From Candidatus Eiseniibacteriota bacterium (GTDB taxonomy: Bacteria > Eisenbacteria > RBG-16-71-46 > JAGVPR01): a stretch of DNA of 18,652 bases. Where the stretch lies: positions 1-18,652 of the forward strand of contig JAGVPR010000368.1 of assembly GCA_020052115.1 (NCBI GenBank), given 5' to 3'. A program made the translations under genes and the position numbers. Position 1 is the stretch's first letter; each line of letters starts with the position of its first letter. The notes under the pieces were generated by a model. The model saw only the letters and a list, made by a program, of their open reading frames with translations. It had not been told where the DNA came from and did not search any database. Positions 1-7,125 of this stretch are shown piece by piece.

Positions 1-200
1 CGCGGCTGCGGCCGGCCGCGGTGCCGCCCGCGGCGCTCCTCTTCGGCGCTCTGGATGCTGGTTCGAGCCGCTTGCAGCAGGAAGCGGGCGTTTCCTACGT
101 GGTCGTGCTCGTCGTGCAAGCGGTCGTCATCCTCTCGTCGGTCGCGGCCGGCGTCGTGCCGTCGTTGCGGACGAGGGAGCGCGCGGAGACAGGGACATGA
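1..200 (+). CDS. ABC transporter permease, BmpA/nucleoside-import type, C-terminal fragment
   Basis: The open frame enters from the left edge (first full codon at position 3) and stops at TGA 198-200, leaving about 65 residues. The fragment contains a short LFGALDAG segment, a GVSY turn and then a long Val/Leu-rich stretch (VVVLVVQAVVIL) ending in a basic, charged tail. This is what the last transmembrane helix and cytoplasmic end of a branched-chain/nucleoside ABC permease look like. The stop codon overlaps the start of the next permease by ATGA (197-200), the usual arrangement for the two permeases of a BmpA-type (YufP/YufQ-like) importer. Identification rests largely on that neighbour. The start, the ATPase and the substrate-binding lipoprotein would lie to the left, outside the window. 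Confidence 0.75.
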   Translation, partial: RLRPAAVPPAALLFGALDAGSSRLQQEAGVSYVVVLVVQAVVILSSVAAGVVPSLRTRERAETGT

Positions 201-1132
201 GCGAGACGCTGGCGGGCCTCCTCGATGCGGCCGTTCGCATCTCCGTGCCGCTGCTGCTGGCGGTGCTGGGGGAAATCGTCGTCGAGCGGGCGGGCGTGCT
301 CAACATCGGAATCGAGGGGATGGTGCTCGCCGGCGCCTTCGGCGGGTTCGCCGGCGCGTTCCTCTCGGGCTCGCCCGAGTTCGGGCTCCTTCTCGGCGCC
401 TCGTCGGGGCTCACTCTCGGCGCCCTTCTCGCGTGGCTCGTCGTGCGCGCGCGGGTTGATGCGATCGTCGCGGGCGTCGCTCTCAACATCCTGGCGCTCG
501 GGATCACGGGCGTGTTCTTCAGGCGAATCGCAAACGCGGCCGGCGAGCGGCTCATCGCGCCGACCTTCACGGCGGTGCAAGTCCCATGGCTCTCGAAGCT
601 CCCGCTGGTCGGCCCGGCCTTCTTCGATCAGAATCTCTACGCATACATGGGCTACGCCCTCGTTCCGGCGACGGCGTTCTTCCTCTTCCGAACGCTCCCC
701 GGGCTTCGTCTTCGCGCTTGCGGCGAGAACCCCGACGCGGCGGCGGCCGCGGGAGTTCCCGTGCAGCGGGTGCGCATCGTGGCGGTGCTCTTCGGAGCGC
801 TCATGGCCGGCATCGCGGGGAGCTACCTCTCGATCGCGTACTCGAACACCTTCGTGGAGAACATGAGCGCGGGACGGGGCTTCGTGGCGCTCGCGATCGT
901 TGTCTTCGCGCGGTGGAAGCCGGGCCTTGGCGTCGTCGGCGCGCTCTTGTTCGGTGCGGCGATGGCTTTCCAGGTGAGGTTCCAGGGGGCGCGCATTCTC
1001 GGCGTCGAGGCGCCCTACCAGTTCTACCAGATGCTGCCGTACGTCCTGACGCTTCTCGTCCTCGGACTCTCGTCGCGAGGGGCGACGGGCGTTCCCGCGG
1101 CGCTCGGACGACCGTTTCGCGGGCGGGGCTGA
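197..1132 (+). CDS. ABC transporter permease, BmpA/nucleoside-import type (YufQ-like)
   Basis: A complete 311-aa polytopic membrane protein, the second permease of an importer for nucleosides or similar small solutes. The diagnostic segment is at residues 25-48: GE-VVERAGVLNIGIEG-V-AGAF, which is strongly conserved in the YufQ/BmpA-associated permeases. Further hydrophobic helices follow, with D88 leading into a long helix. A cytoplasmic loop near residues 172-194 (LRACGENPDAAAAAG) is the probable ATPase-coupling loop. Length is normal for the family, which is usually about 300 aa. The ATG at 197 overlaps the upstream permease stop (ATGA), so the two are translationally coupled. It converges on the DUF2867-like gene with a 77-bp gap, in which I found no clear terminator hairpin. 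Family call is strong. The substrate cannot be read from the sequence. Confidence 0.88.
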   Translation: MSETLAGLLDAAVRISVPLLLAVLGEIVVERAGVLNIGIEGMVLAGAFGGFAGAFLSGSPEFGLLLGASSGLTLGALLAWLVVRARVDAIVAGVALNILALGITGVFFRRIANAAGERLIAPTFTAVQVPWLSKLPLVGPAFFDQNLYAYMGYALVPATAFFLFRTLPGLRLRACGENPDAAAAAGVPVQRVRIVAVLFGALMAGIAGSYLSIAYSNTFVENMSAGRGFVALAIVVFARWKPGLGVVGALLFGAAMAFQVRFQGARILGVEAPYQFYQMLPYVLTLLVLGLSSRGATGVPAALGRPFRGRG

Positions 1133-1209
1133 GGAACCCGAGAGTCGAAGCGGGGAGCAGTCGGGGCCGGCGTTTTTGTGCGGGGATCAAGAGGCCGGGT
1201 CGTGGAAGG

Positions 1210-1761
1210 TCAGCTGCGTTCGGCGTTTCGATTGCGGGTGGATGCCCTGGCGATGCCCTCCAGCATCCGATTGAAGATGAGCTGGTGCACCGGATAGAGA
1301 AGATGCCAATAGGCGACGCCCGGCGTCCCGGACGCATCGAACACCGCCTTCTGGCGGATCATTGACCGCCCGGACCCGTCCGGTACAACCTCGAATTCGA
1401 GCCAGCCTTGCCCGGGCAACTTCATTTCGGCTCTGAGTCTCAGGAAGCGGTTCGGCTCGATCCTCTCGACGCGCCAGAAATCCACGCAGTCCCCTTCGGC
1501 CAGCCGCTCGGGATCCCGCCGTCCCCGCCTCATTCCGACTCCCCCCAGAAGGAGGTCGAGCCAGCCGCGCAGGCGCCACAGAAAGCCGGGCGAATACCAT
1601 CCCGTCTCCCCGCCGATCCGCTCGATGGGCCGGAAGGCGCGCTCGGGGCTTGCAGCCACGCAGGTCTCGAGAGCGAAGACGAACCGGCGCGCCGGCGGAC
1701 ACGGAACGGAAGCGGCGGCGTCGATGCTGGAGCCGCGCGGCAGGCTAGAAGACATAGTCAT
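1210..1761 (-). CDS. DUF2867-like SRPBCC-type protein
   Basis: About 183 aa. The middle carries motifs I associate with DUF2867 proteins: an IGGETGWY segment, a LWRLRGWLD segment, GGVGMRRGRRDP, then GDCVDFWRVE, LRAEMKLPG and a C-terminal YWHLLYPVHQLIF segment. These proteins are predicted to have the SRPBCC/START-like fold and often occur beside or fused to NAD-dependent sugar epimerases. No catalytic role is established that I can name. The frame is open back to 1812, but that would place most of the extension inside the upstream phosphodiesterase-like gene. The ATG at 1761, or a second at 1755, gives a short overlap with that gene's stop (1745-1747), and I chose 1761. It is the last gene of the cyclic-nucleotide operon. 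Its link to that pathway is positional only. Confidence 0.72.
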   Translation of the reverse strand: MTMSSSLPRGSSIDAAASVPCPPARRFVFALETCVAASPERAFRPIERIGGETGWYSPGFLWRLRGWLDLLLGGVGMRRGRRDPERLAEGDCVDFWRVERIEPNRFLRLRAEMKLPGQGWLEFEVVPDGSGRSMIRQKAVFDASGTPGVAYWHLLYPVHQLIFNRMLEGIARASTRNRNAERS

Positions 1762-2506
1762 GTCCCGCGACGCCGGCCACGACGTTTCGCAGCCCCATGC
1801 CGCGCAATTCATCCTCGATCTGTTGATGGTAGATCGGCTTCATGTGGATCGCCACGATGCGCACGTGGGGCGGGAGCTTGGCGACTTCCCGCTCGAACGC
1901 CGCGGGGGTCATGTGCCCGGCGATCTCGGCGAGTTCGCTTCGCGCGTTCGGAAAAGCCACTCCGATGAAGGCCGCCTTGAGATGCGGCAGCCGCGACGCC
2001 TCTCGCCAGATCTCCTCCGTCGCTCTGGAGTCGGACGAGATCGCTACGGCAGATCGCGAGTCGTCCACGATGTATCCCAGAGTGCCGATTACGTGATCAA
2101 CCGGGACGGCGGTGACCGACAGCCCATCCACCGTCACGGATCGCCCGGCAGTCAGGACCTCCAACCGCACGAGCGGGACCCCGTCGCACGAAAACCGGTC
2201 CAGGGTCGGCCAGGTTCGGCCATTGAAGATGTCGTTTCGGACGCTCTCCAGTGTGGGAGCTGATCCGTACAGCGTGACCGGCGGCGCCCCGCAGTCCGTG
2301 ACGTGATTCACGAAGAGCGGAAGCGAGCAAACATGATCCGCGTGGCTGTGGGTCAGGAAGACGTGACGCACGCGCACCTGATCCTTGGGGTCGCCGTGAA
2401 AACCGAGGCAGCCGGCGTCAATCGCGACTCGGTCGTTGACCAGAAATGTCGTGAGAAACTGGTGAAGGCCGCCGCCCGCGGCGGACGGCAACATCTGGAT
2501 CTTCAT
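1745..2506 (-). CDS. Metallo-beta-lactamase-fold hydrolase resembling class II 3',5'-cyclic-nucleotide phosphodiesterase
   Basis: 253 aa from the ATG at 2506, whose ATGA overlaps the stop of the upstream cyclase, so the long in-frame extension to 2641 is not the real start. The N-terminus (FLTTFLVNDRVAIDAGCLGF) is the usual first strand pair of PDE1-type enzymes. The metal-binding HxHxDH is at residues 53-58 (HSHADH). Later metal-ligand candidates are the His of VPVDHVIGTLGY, the Asp of ISSDS and the His of VAIHMKP near the C-terminus. The HMKP-Y-IEDEL ending is typical of the class II phosphodiesterase-like branch rather than of glyoxalases or ribonucleases. Its position after a cyclase and a cyclic-nucleotide-binding protein supports hydrolysis of cAMP or cGMP. 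Substrate is inferred. Another phosphodiester or a linear nucleotide remains possible. Confidence 0.8.
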   Translation of the reverse strand: MKIQMLPSAAGGGLHQFLTTFLVNDRVAIDAGCLGFHGDPKDQVRVRHVFLTHSHADHVCSLPLFVNHVTDCGAPPVTLYGSAPTLESVRNDIFNGRTWPTLDRFSCDGVPLVRLEVLTAGRSVTVDGLSVTAVPVDHVIGTLGYIVDDSRSAVAISSDSRATEEIWREASRLPHLKAAFIGVAFPNARSELAEIAGHMTPAAFEREVAKLPPHVRIVAIHMKPIYHQQIEDELRGMGLRNVVAGVAGHDYVF

Positions 2507-3507
2507 GCCCCTGCTTCCTCCCGGACGCGCAGACCTTCGAGGGCGTAAACGCGATCGGGCTTGTCGAATCCCTTCGCTTGGATCTCGCCGAGATCCCGGA
2601 ACACGTAATCGCGCTTGGCCATCTCGCGCGTGGCGTGGCAAGCGAGGATCCGGCCCGTCTCATCGTTCGCGAACTTCTCGAGGCGGAACGCGAACGTCAC
2701 GGGGTCGCCCACCATGGACAGGCCGGTGGGGCGTGCGCCTCCCAGCGCGTCAATTCGCACGGACCCGGTCGCCAGGGCCCAGTCCATTCTGAGAGCGAAG
2801 TCGCGCGGTGTCCAGACGGCGGGATCGCCGGCCAGCTCCCGGGCGAGGCGGTCCAGCGCCAGGGCCGCCCTGCAAGCGGCTCCGGCCTGCCTCCCGCGCA
2901 GGTCGCCTTCCCAGAACGCGAAGATCGCGTCGCCCTGGTACTCCTTCATCGTGCCCTCGTGTTCCGTCACCGCCGAAGTGAGAGATGCGAATACCCGATT
3001 CACGGAATCCTGAACATCCGCTTTGGGCTGCGTCCGTACCAGCACGGTGTAGTCCCGGATATCGCCGACGAGGATCGTCGCGATGACGGTCCCCGTCGCG
3101 CTGATCGTGCGGCCTTCGGCCGGACCGCCGCCGGCCGCCGGCGGTTCGCCGGCAACTCGGAAGCGACATCCGGCCCCCAGCTCGATCACCTGCCCAGGAT
3201 GGAGTTCCGTCTCCACGTTCGGGACCAGCCGCCGTCCGTCAATCCGCGTCCCGTTTCTGCTGAGATCGCGCAGCGTACACCTTCCGTCGGCGAGCCGGCT
3301 CAAGACGCAATGGCGGAAGGAGACGGTTGGGTCGGATACGAGCAGCGTTCCAGGCGCCGCGTCACGGCCCGGCTCGTCTCGCCCGATTTCGAGCTGATGA
3401 TAGAACGCGAAGCGGGCTTCGCCGGCCGCTCCTTGGTCCGCGAGCAGAAACAGGCCCGCTGCCGCGTCCCCCGAAGGGGTCACATACCGAAAACGCGAAT
3501 CTCCCAC
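2503..3507 (-). CDS. FHA-domain class III adenylate/guanylate cyclase
   Basis: 334 aa, soluble, no signal peptide. An FHA domain (about residues 36-118) shows the phosphothreonine-binding signature: GR at 42-43, S63 with H66, and NGT at 85-87. A class III nucleotidyl cyclase domain follows at about 140-327: the first metal Asp is D149 (VGDIRDYT), the second D193 (QGDAIFAFW), with a base-pocket-type Lys at K188 and the conserved Arg at R275. The Asn usually found four residues before that Arg is T271, so the transition-state pair is incomplete, and the usual adenine-pocket Asp is not evident in the preceding loop. The product could be cAMP or cGMP, or activity could be altered. FHA control implies input from a Ser/Thr kinase. 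The ATGA overlap with the downstream phosphodiesterase-like gene indicates coupled synthesis and turnover. Confidence 0.87.
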   Translation of the reverse strand: MGDSRFRYVTPSGDAAAGLFLLADQGAAGEARFAFYHQLEIGRDEPGRDAAPGTLLVSDPTVSFRHCVLSRLADGRCTLRDLSRNGTRIDGRRLVPNVETELHPGQVIELGAGCRFRVAGEPPAAGGGPAEGRTISATGTVIATILVGDIRDYTVLVRTQPKADVQDSVNRVFASLTSAVTEHEGTMKEYQGDAIFAFWEGDLRGRQAGAACRAALALDRLARELAGDPAVWTPRDFALRMDWALATGSVRIDALGGARPTGLSMVGDPVTFAFRLEKFANDETGRILACHATREMAKRDYVFRDLGEIQAKGFDKPDRVYALEGLRVREEAGA

Positions 3508-3540
3508 CGGGAGGGTCCCTCCGGCCCAGGTTTCGATATG

Positions 3541-3912
3541 TCAGGATTGTCTCTTGAGCCGGACCACCTCTTCGCTCAATTCGCGAACGCGCCGGGACAT
3601 CGTCTGCACGAGTCGGAAGGCGATAGAGGGATCCTCGTTGATCTGTCGCAGGAAATTCCGCCGGTCCACCGTCAGCGCGCGCACGCGGCCCATGGCGCGG
3701 ACCGTGGCCGAGTGGACCACGTTCTCGAAGACCGCCATCTCGCCGATGATCTCGCCCTCGCCTGCAACCCGCACCCTTGTCGAATGCCCGCCGGCGTCCA
3801 CGACGATCTCGACCTGCCCTTCCTGAATGACGAACATGCCGTCTCCGGCCTCGCCCTGTCGCATCAGGATCTCCCCGTCTTCATAGACCTTCCCAAGCGC
3901 ACCGGTGCTCAT
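3541..3912 (-). CDS. Stand-alone cyclic-nucleotide-binding (CNB) domain protein
   Basis: 123 aa, a single CAP/PKA-type CNB domain with no DNA-binding or kinase domain. The beta-roll is clear: Y-DGE-L--QGE-GD-MFVI-EGQVEI (residues 10-37). The phosphate-binding cassette lies near residues 55-72 (GEIIGEMA, then HSATV). The Arg that normally contacts the cyclic phosphate is His here (H67, codon 3712-3714), so binding may be weakened or altered. The C-terminal helix (about 100-121) is charged and heptad-like and could dimerise. The gene starts inside the stop of the FAD oxidoreductase (ATGA, 3909-3912) and lies 33 bp before the cyclase gene. Its likely role is as a sensor or regulatory subunit for a neighbouring protein, perhaps the oxidoreductase. 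That partner assignment is inference. Confidence 0.86.
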   Translation of the reverse strand: MSTGALGKVYEDGEILMRQGEAGDGMFVIQEGQVEIVVDAGGHSTRVRVAGEGEIIGEMAVFENVVHSATVRAMGRVRALTVDRRNFLRQINEDPSIAFRLVQTMSRRVRELSEEVVRLKRQS

Positions 3913-5300
3913 GACTTCTTATCCTCCACTGGAACGGGACGCTCGCTGTGGACGGCGCTCACCGCGGCGGATCGAGCGAGTGCGCCCATGAGTGCCGGAT
4001 GCAGCATGCGTGAGAAGATGTCCTTGTACGGAGCGCTGCCCGAGAACATGTCCCAGAGAACGCCGCTGAGCCTCCGGGCGTTCGCCGCCTTGCTCTGCTC
4101 CGCGACCACTGTGCGATACATGGCGCGGCGGGCCAGCCGCATCCGCTGGACGAGTCTCGTGAGGAAGAAGGCGATCCGGCCGACGTCGTTGTCCCGGGCG
4201 ATGCGGCGGCAGGCCGGAAGATAGCCGCGGCGAAAGGCCGCGGCGGACACGCCCTCGAATACCGCGGTGCGTGCTGCGGCCTTCGCCGTCCGGTAAGCGC
4301 CGCCGATGCCGTCCTTGTACAGTCGGGTGACGCCGCAGTCTCCGACGAAGACGAGCCGGTCGGCGAGAGGCATGTCCGCCCCTCGGATATTCATCTGCGG
4401 CAGGCACTGACAGGAGCGCGCCTGCGCATCCCAACCGGGAGGCATGCAAGCCACGACCTCTCTGCGGCCGACGAAGTCCTCGATGAGCGCATTGTCCACG
4501 TCCTCTCCCAGCAGGCACATCGTGACGTAATCCCCTTTGGGGATGATCGCGGCGAACTCGAGCCTCGGGATATCCAGCAGAAAGACGTGCATGGATGTCC
4601 CGAGGGTGGCGGCGATGACATCTTCTCCAAGGAAGTACTCACGGATCACCGTCTTGGTCGTCTTCGGTCGCCGGTAACCCAAGTTCAGGGCTTCGAAGAC
4701 CGGCAGGATCGTCGAATTCACACCCACCGCGACGGCGATCAAATCGTATTGCTTGCGCTCGCCGTCTCGAACGCGCACCCAAGGACGGCGCTCGCTCCAG
4801 TCCACCGCGTCCACGCGTCCCGCGATGAGTCTCGCGCCGCGGGCCAGTGCACGCCGCTGGAGGTGGAGATCGAAACTCTCCCATCTCGCGGTACTGAGGT
4901 CGCGGGGTCCGGACCCGCGGTGAATCGCGCCGATCCTCTTCTCGTGCAAGGGGGTGTCTATCCGCACACTCCCGACATCCATGTGAAGCACGTACGAGTC
5001 TATTCCTCGCTGGACGACCGCCGGAGGCAGGTTGACCCCCTCCGCCGCCAGGTTCTGCACCAGCGATTCAGAGATGATACCGCCGCACATGTTGCAGCCT
5101 TGCGCGCCGGCTTTGGAGAAGTCCCTGGGCTCGTAGAGGTCCACTTGGAGTCTCAGACCCGCATGGGCGGCCATCTCCAGGAGGAAGTAGGCGAAGAAGG
5201 ACCCGGCGGGGCCGGAGCCGAGCACGGCGACCGAGCACCCGTCCACGAGCCGCGCGTCCTCGGGGGATTCAAGCGGAGGTGCGCCGAGCCACGGGAGCAT
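3909..5300 (-). CDS. FAD-dependent oxidoreductase of the geranylgeranyl-reductase-like superfamily
   Basis: 463 aa from ATG 5300, which sits five bases after a strong AAGGAGG. A GTG two codons upstream (5306) would place the start too close to that site. A Rossmann FAD motif is at residues 28-33 (GSGPAG), followed by an acidic strand end (DLYEPRD). A C-x2-C pair lies at C69/C72 in QGCNMCGGI, where geranylgeranyl reductase-like proteins carry conserved Cys/Gly. Later come a VAVGVNS segment and the second FAD motif, FVGDCG followed by YKDGIGGAYRTAK. The C-terminal half is helical and basic and could be membrane-associated. The substrate is unknown: polyprenoid or quinone reduction is a possibility from family resemblance only. 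It is the first gene of the cyclic-nucleotide operon and overlaps the CNB gene by four bases. Confidence 0.78.
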   Translation of the reverse strand: MLPWLGAPPLESPEDARLVDGCSVAVLGSGPAGSFFAYFLLEMAAHAGLRLQVDLYEPRDFSKAGAQGCNMCGGIISESLVQNLAAEGVNLPPAVVQRGIDSYVLHMDVGSVRIDTPLHEKRIGAIHRGSGPRDLSTARWESFDLHLQRRALARGARLIAGRVDAVDWSERRPWVRVRDGERKQYDLIAVAVGVNSTILPVFEALNLGYRRPKTTKTVIREYFLGEDVIAATLGTSMHVFLLDIPRLEFAAIIPKGDYVTMCLLGEDVDNALIEDFVGRREVVACMPPGWDAQARSCQCLPQMNIRGADMPLADRLVFVGDCGVTRLYKDGIGGAYRTAKAAARTAVFEGVSAAAFRRGYLPACRRIARDNDVGRIAFFLTRLVQRMRLARRAMYRTVVAEQSKAANARRLSGVLWDMFSGSAPYKDIFSRMLHPALMGALARSAAVSAVHSERPVPVEDKKS

Positions 5301-5435
5301 GCCCACCTCCTTGGTGTCGAAGTTCCTGAGGCTGATGAGTCCGCGGCGGCCGACGCCGCGCCGCGACTGCTGCCAAAAAGGATAACCCAGCCTGGAATCC
5401 GTTACCAGGAGAAGGAGGGTGGGGTGGGCTCTCGA
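5301..5435 (-). promoter_or_regulatory. Probable control region upstream of the FAD oxidoreductase/cyclic-nucleotide operon
   Basis: A 135-bp gap between the mtgA stop and the oxidoreductase start, both on the minus strand. Read on the minus strand it contains, in order, a CCTGG-N9-CCAGG dyad, a TATCCT box that could serve as a -10, a GC-rich potential hairpin (GCGGCG...CGCCGC) and then the AAGGAGG ribosome-binding site just before ATG 5300. No good -35 hexamer is visible, so the promoter call is tentative. The mtgA transcript may also read through. Confidence 0.3.
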
Positions 5436-6131
5436 TCACATCCCCTTTAGATATTCTTCGCCTCCGAGCCGTGCCATCTGCCCCAGGATCCACGAGGTTC
5501 GCTGCCGAACGTAGGCCGAAGGTCGGTCTGCGTGCAGGCGTTTGGGGTTCGGAAGAACAGCCGCGAGCAACGCCGCCTCGTACGGCGTGAGGGCCGCGGG
5601 GGTCTTGTCGAAGTACAGGCGGCTCGCGGTCGTGACGCCGAAGATCCCCGGACCCATCTCGGCCGTGTTGAGATACACCTCGAGAATCCGCCGCTTCGGC
5701 CACAGGGCCTCGAGGAGAACGGTGACGTACGCCTCGAGCCCCTTGCGCACGAAACTCCGGCCCGGCCAGAGGAAGAGGTTCTTCGTGACCTGCTGGGAGA
5801 TCGTGCTCGCGCCGCGTAGACGCCGGCCGTTCTGGTGTTCCTCCAGAGCGTCCTCGATAGCCTTGACGTCGAATCCGGAGTGGCGCGGGAAGTTCTGATC
5901 CTCGGCCGCGACGACGGCGATGCGCGCGTGGGGCGAGATTCGATCCCAGCCGGTCCAGCGGTACTGCGGCCGGGGATCGCCCTCGCGCGAGAGCCAAGCG
6001 CCGACTTGCTGCTGCAGCATGATCGCCGTGGTCGGTGGAGGGATCCATCGCAGGAAGAGGATCGAGAATACGGGCAACGCGACCAACAAGGCGGCGAGCC
6101 CGAGCCCGACCCACAGGAGCCATCGGCGCAT
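5436..6131 (-). CDS. mtgA: Monofunctional biosynthetic peptidoglycan glycosyltransferase MtgA
   Basis: 231 aa from ATG 6131. The frame is open to 6284, but the extension is Pro/Arg-rich with no family resemblance. Residues 4-28 form a single N-terminal transmembrane anchor (LLWVGLGLAALLVALPVFSILF). A GT51 domain follows, with the catalytic Glu at E77 in AAEDQNF-RHSGFD, GASTISQQVTKNLFL at 107-121, the basic RSFVRKGLEA segment and KRRILEVYLN-AEMG at 147-160. There is no transpeptidase domain, and the length matches MtgA (about 230-240 aa). It polymerises lipid II into glycan strands on the outer face of the inner membrane. The gene is divergent from the pterin-synthase-like gene with a 151-bp gap. 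The start has no obvious Shine-Dalgarno, but a TATCAT box lies six bases upstream. Confidence 0.95.
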   Translation of the reverse strand: MRRWLLWVGLGLAALLVALPVFSILFLRWIPPPTTAIMLQQQVGAWLSREGDPRPQYRWTGWDRISPHARIAVVAAEDQNFPRHSGFDVKAIEDALEEHQNGRRLRGASTISQQVTKNLFLWPGRSFVRKGLEAYVTVLLEALWPKRRILEVYLNTAEMGPGIFGVTTASRLYFDKTPAALTPYEAALLAAVLPNPKRLHADRPSAYVRQRTSWILGQMARLGGEEYLKGM

Positions 6132-6137
6132 GGGGGG

Positions 6138-6167
6138 ATGATAGGCGCTCCGGCGGGGCCGGCGGAA
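6138..6167 (-). promoter_or_regulatory. Candidate mtgA promoter, possibly leaderless
   Basis: On the minus strand TATCAT (6138-6143) matches TATAAT at five of six positions and lies six C residues before ATG 6131. A poor -35 (TTCCGC, 6162-6167) lies 18 bases further upstream. If used, transcription would begin at or next to the start codon. Evidence is sequence likeness only. Confidence 0.3.
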
Positions 6168-6229
6168 GGGCGCCCGGATCCTGCCCGGGTGCACGCCCGG
6201 ATGCGCGCCCATCCCTTGCCAAGTCCCCA

Positions 6230-6258
6230 TTGCCCTCGCAGCGCGCGTCACCGACAAT
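6230..6258 (+). promoter_or_regulatory. Candidate sigma70-type promoter for the pterin-synthase-like gene
   Basis: TTGCCC (6230-6235) and GACAAT (6253-6258) are separated by exactly 17 bases. Each matches its consensus at four of six positions. The predicted start near 6265 leaves a leader of about 18 bases that contains a TGGAGG ribosome-binding site before ATG 6283. It is plausible but unproven in GC-rich DNA. Confidence 0.4.
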
Positions 6259-6282
6259 GGAAGCCGCACCCCTGGAGGCCCC

Positions 6283-7107
6283 ATGCACCTGACGCGTCGC
6301 GTTCGTTTCAGCGCGGCCCATCATTTTGCCGTCGCATCGCTGCCCAAGGATGAGCGCGAGCGTCTCTTCGGTGACGGCGCTCGCACCCTCGGCCACGGGC
6401 ACGACTACATGCTCGAGGCGACGGTACGGGGCGGCATTGATCCGCGAAGCGGCATGGTGATGAACGTCAAGGAGCTCAAGGAGCGATTGCTCGCGGTCGG
6501 GCTCCGCGGCATCTCGGGGCGGATGCTCAACGATGAAGTCGAGGAACTTCGGGATCGCGTGCCGACGCTCGAGAACCTGATCCGCGTGCTCTGGTCGCGG
6601 CTCGGACAGGCCGGCTGGCCTCCGGGCGTTCATCTCGCGCGGTTGACGCTCCACGAGAACGAAGGGCTTTTCGCCGAGTACGAAGGAAAGGACGATGGTT
6701 CGATGCGGCTCACGCGCGTCTATGACTTCTGCGCCTCTCATAGGCTTCACAGCGCGGCTCTCTCGGACGTGGAAAACGAGCGCGTTTTCGGCAAGTGCAA
6801 CCATCCGAACGGTCACGGCCACAACTACGTCGTCGAGATCACGGTCGAAGGGGCGCCGGATCCGCGGACCGGGCAGCTCGTGCCACTCGGGGAGCTGGAC
6901 GTGGTCGTGGATCGCGAGGTCTTGCAGCCGTTCGACCACAAGAACCTGAACGTGGACCTGCCGGAGTTCGCCACGGAGAACCCGACCGCAGAGAACATCG
7001 CGCGGGCGATCTGGCGGCGCCTGGAGGCCAATCTCCCCGCGGGGCGGCTCCACCGGGTGCGCCTCGTCGAGACGCCGCGCAACCTCGCCGATTACTACGG
7101 CGACTGA
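6283..7107 (+). CDS. Tandem 6-pyruvoyl-tetrahydropterin synthase/QueD-family protein
   Basis: 274 aa made of two PTPS-fold domains, about twice the length of ordinary PTPS or QueD. The C-terminal domain (about 141-274) looks complete: zinc ligands H153 and the HxH at 178-180, catalytic Cys C172 in FGKCNHPNGHGHNY, catalytic-triad His H219 in FDHKNLN, and the pterin-anchoring Glu in LVETP (E263). This FGKC form resembles true PTPS and QueD. The N-terminal domain (1-135) keeps SAAHH (13-14), GHGH (37-40) and a Glu in LHENE (E125). It has Gly (G32) in place of the catalytic Cys and lacks the DHKNLN His, so it is probably non-catalytic. The product could be a tetrahydropterin or carboxytetrahydropterin (queuosine precursor). 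No other pterin or queuosine gene is nearby. TGGAGG precedes the ATG. Confidence 0.88.
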   Translation: MHLTRRVRFSAAHHFAVASLPKDERERLFGDGARTLGHGHDYMLEATVRGGIDPRSGMVMNVKELKERLLAVGLRGISGRMLNDEVEELRDRVPTLENLIRVLWSRLGQAGWPPGVHLARLTLHENEGLFAEYEGKDDGSMRLTRVYDFCASHRLHSAALSDVENERVFGKCNHPNGHGHNYVVEITVEGAPDPRTGQLVPLGELDVVVDREVLQPFDHKNLNVDLPEFATENPTAENIARAIWRRLEANLPAGRLHRVRLVETPRNLADYYGD

Positions 7108-7125
7108 GAGGATCACGGGGAGACA

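Noticed and set aside
2578..4224. A 548-codon plus-strand frame across the cyclase, CNB and oxidoreductase genes
   Set aside because: It lies entirely antisense to genes with clear motifs, and its composition is charged and repetitive with no domain. It is a shadow frame.
6132..6284. N-terminal extension of MtgA
   Set aside because: The extra 51 residues are basic and Pro-rich, would place the membrane anchor internally, and overlap the promoter region of the divergent gene.
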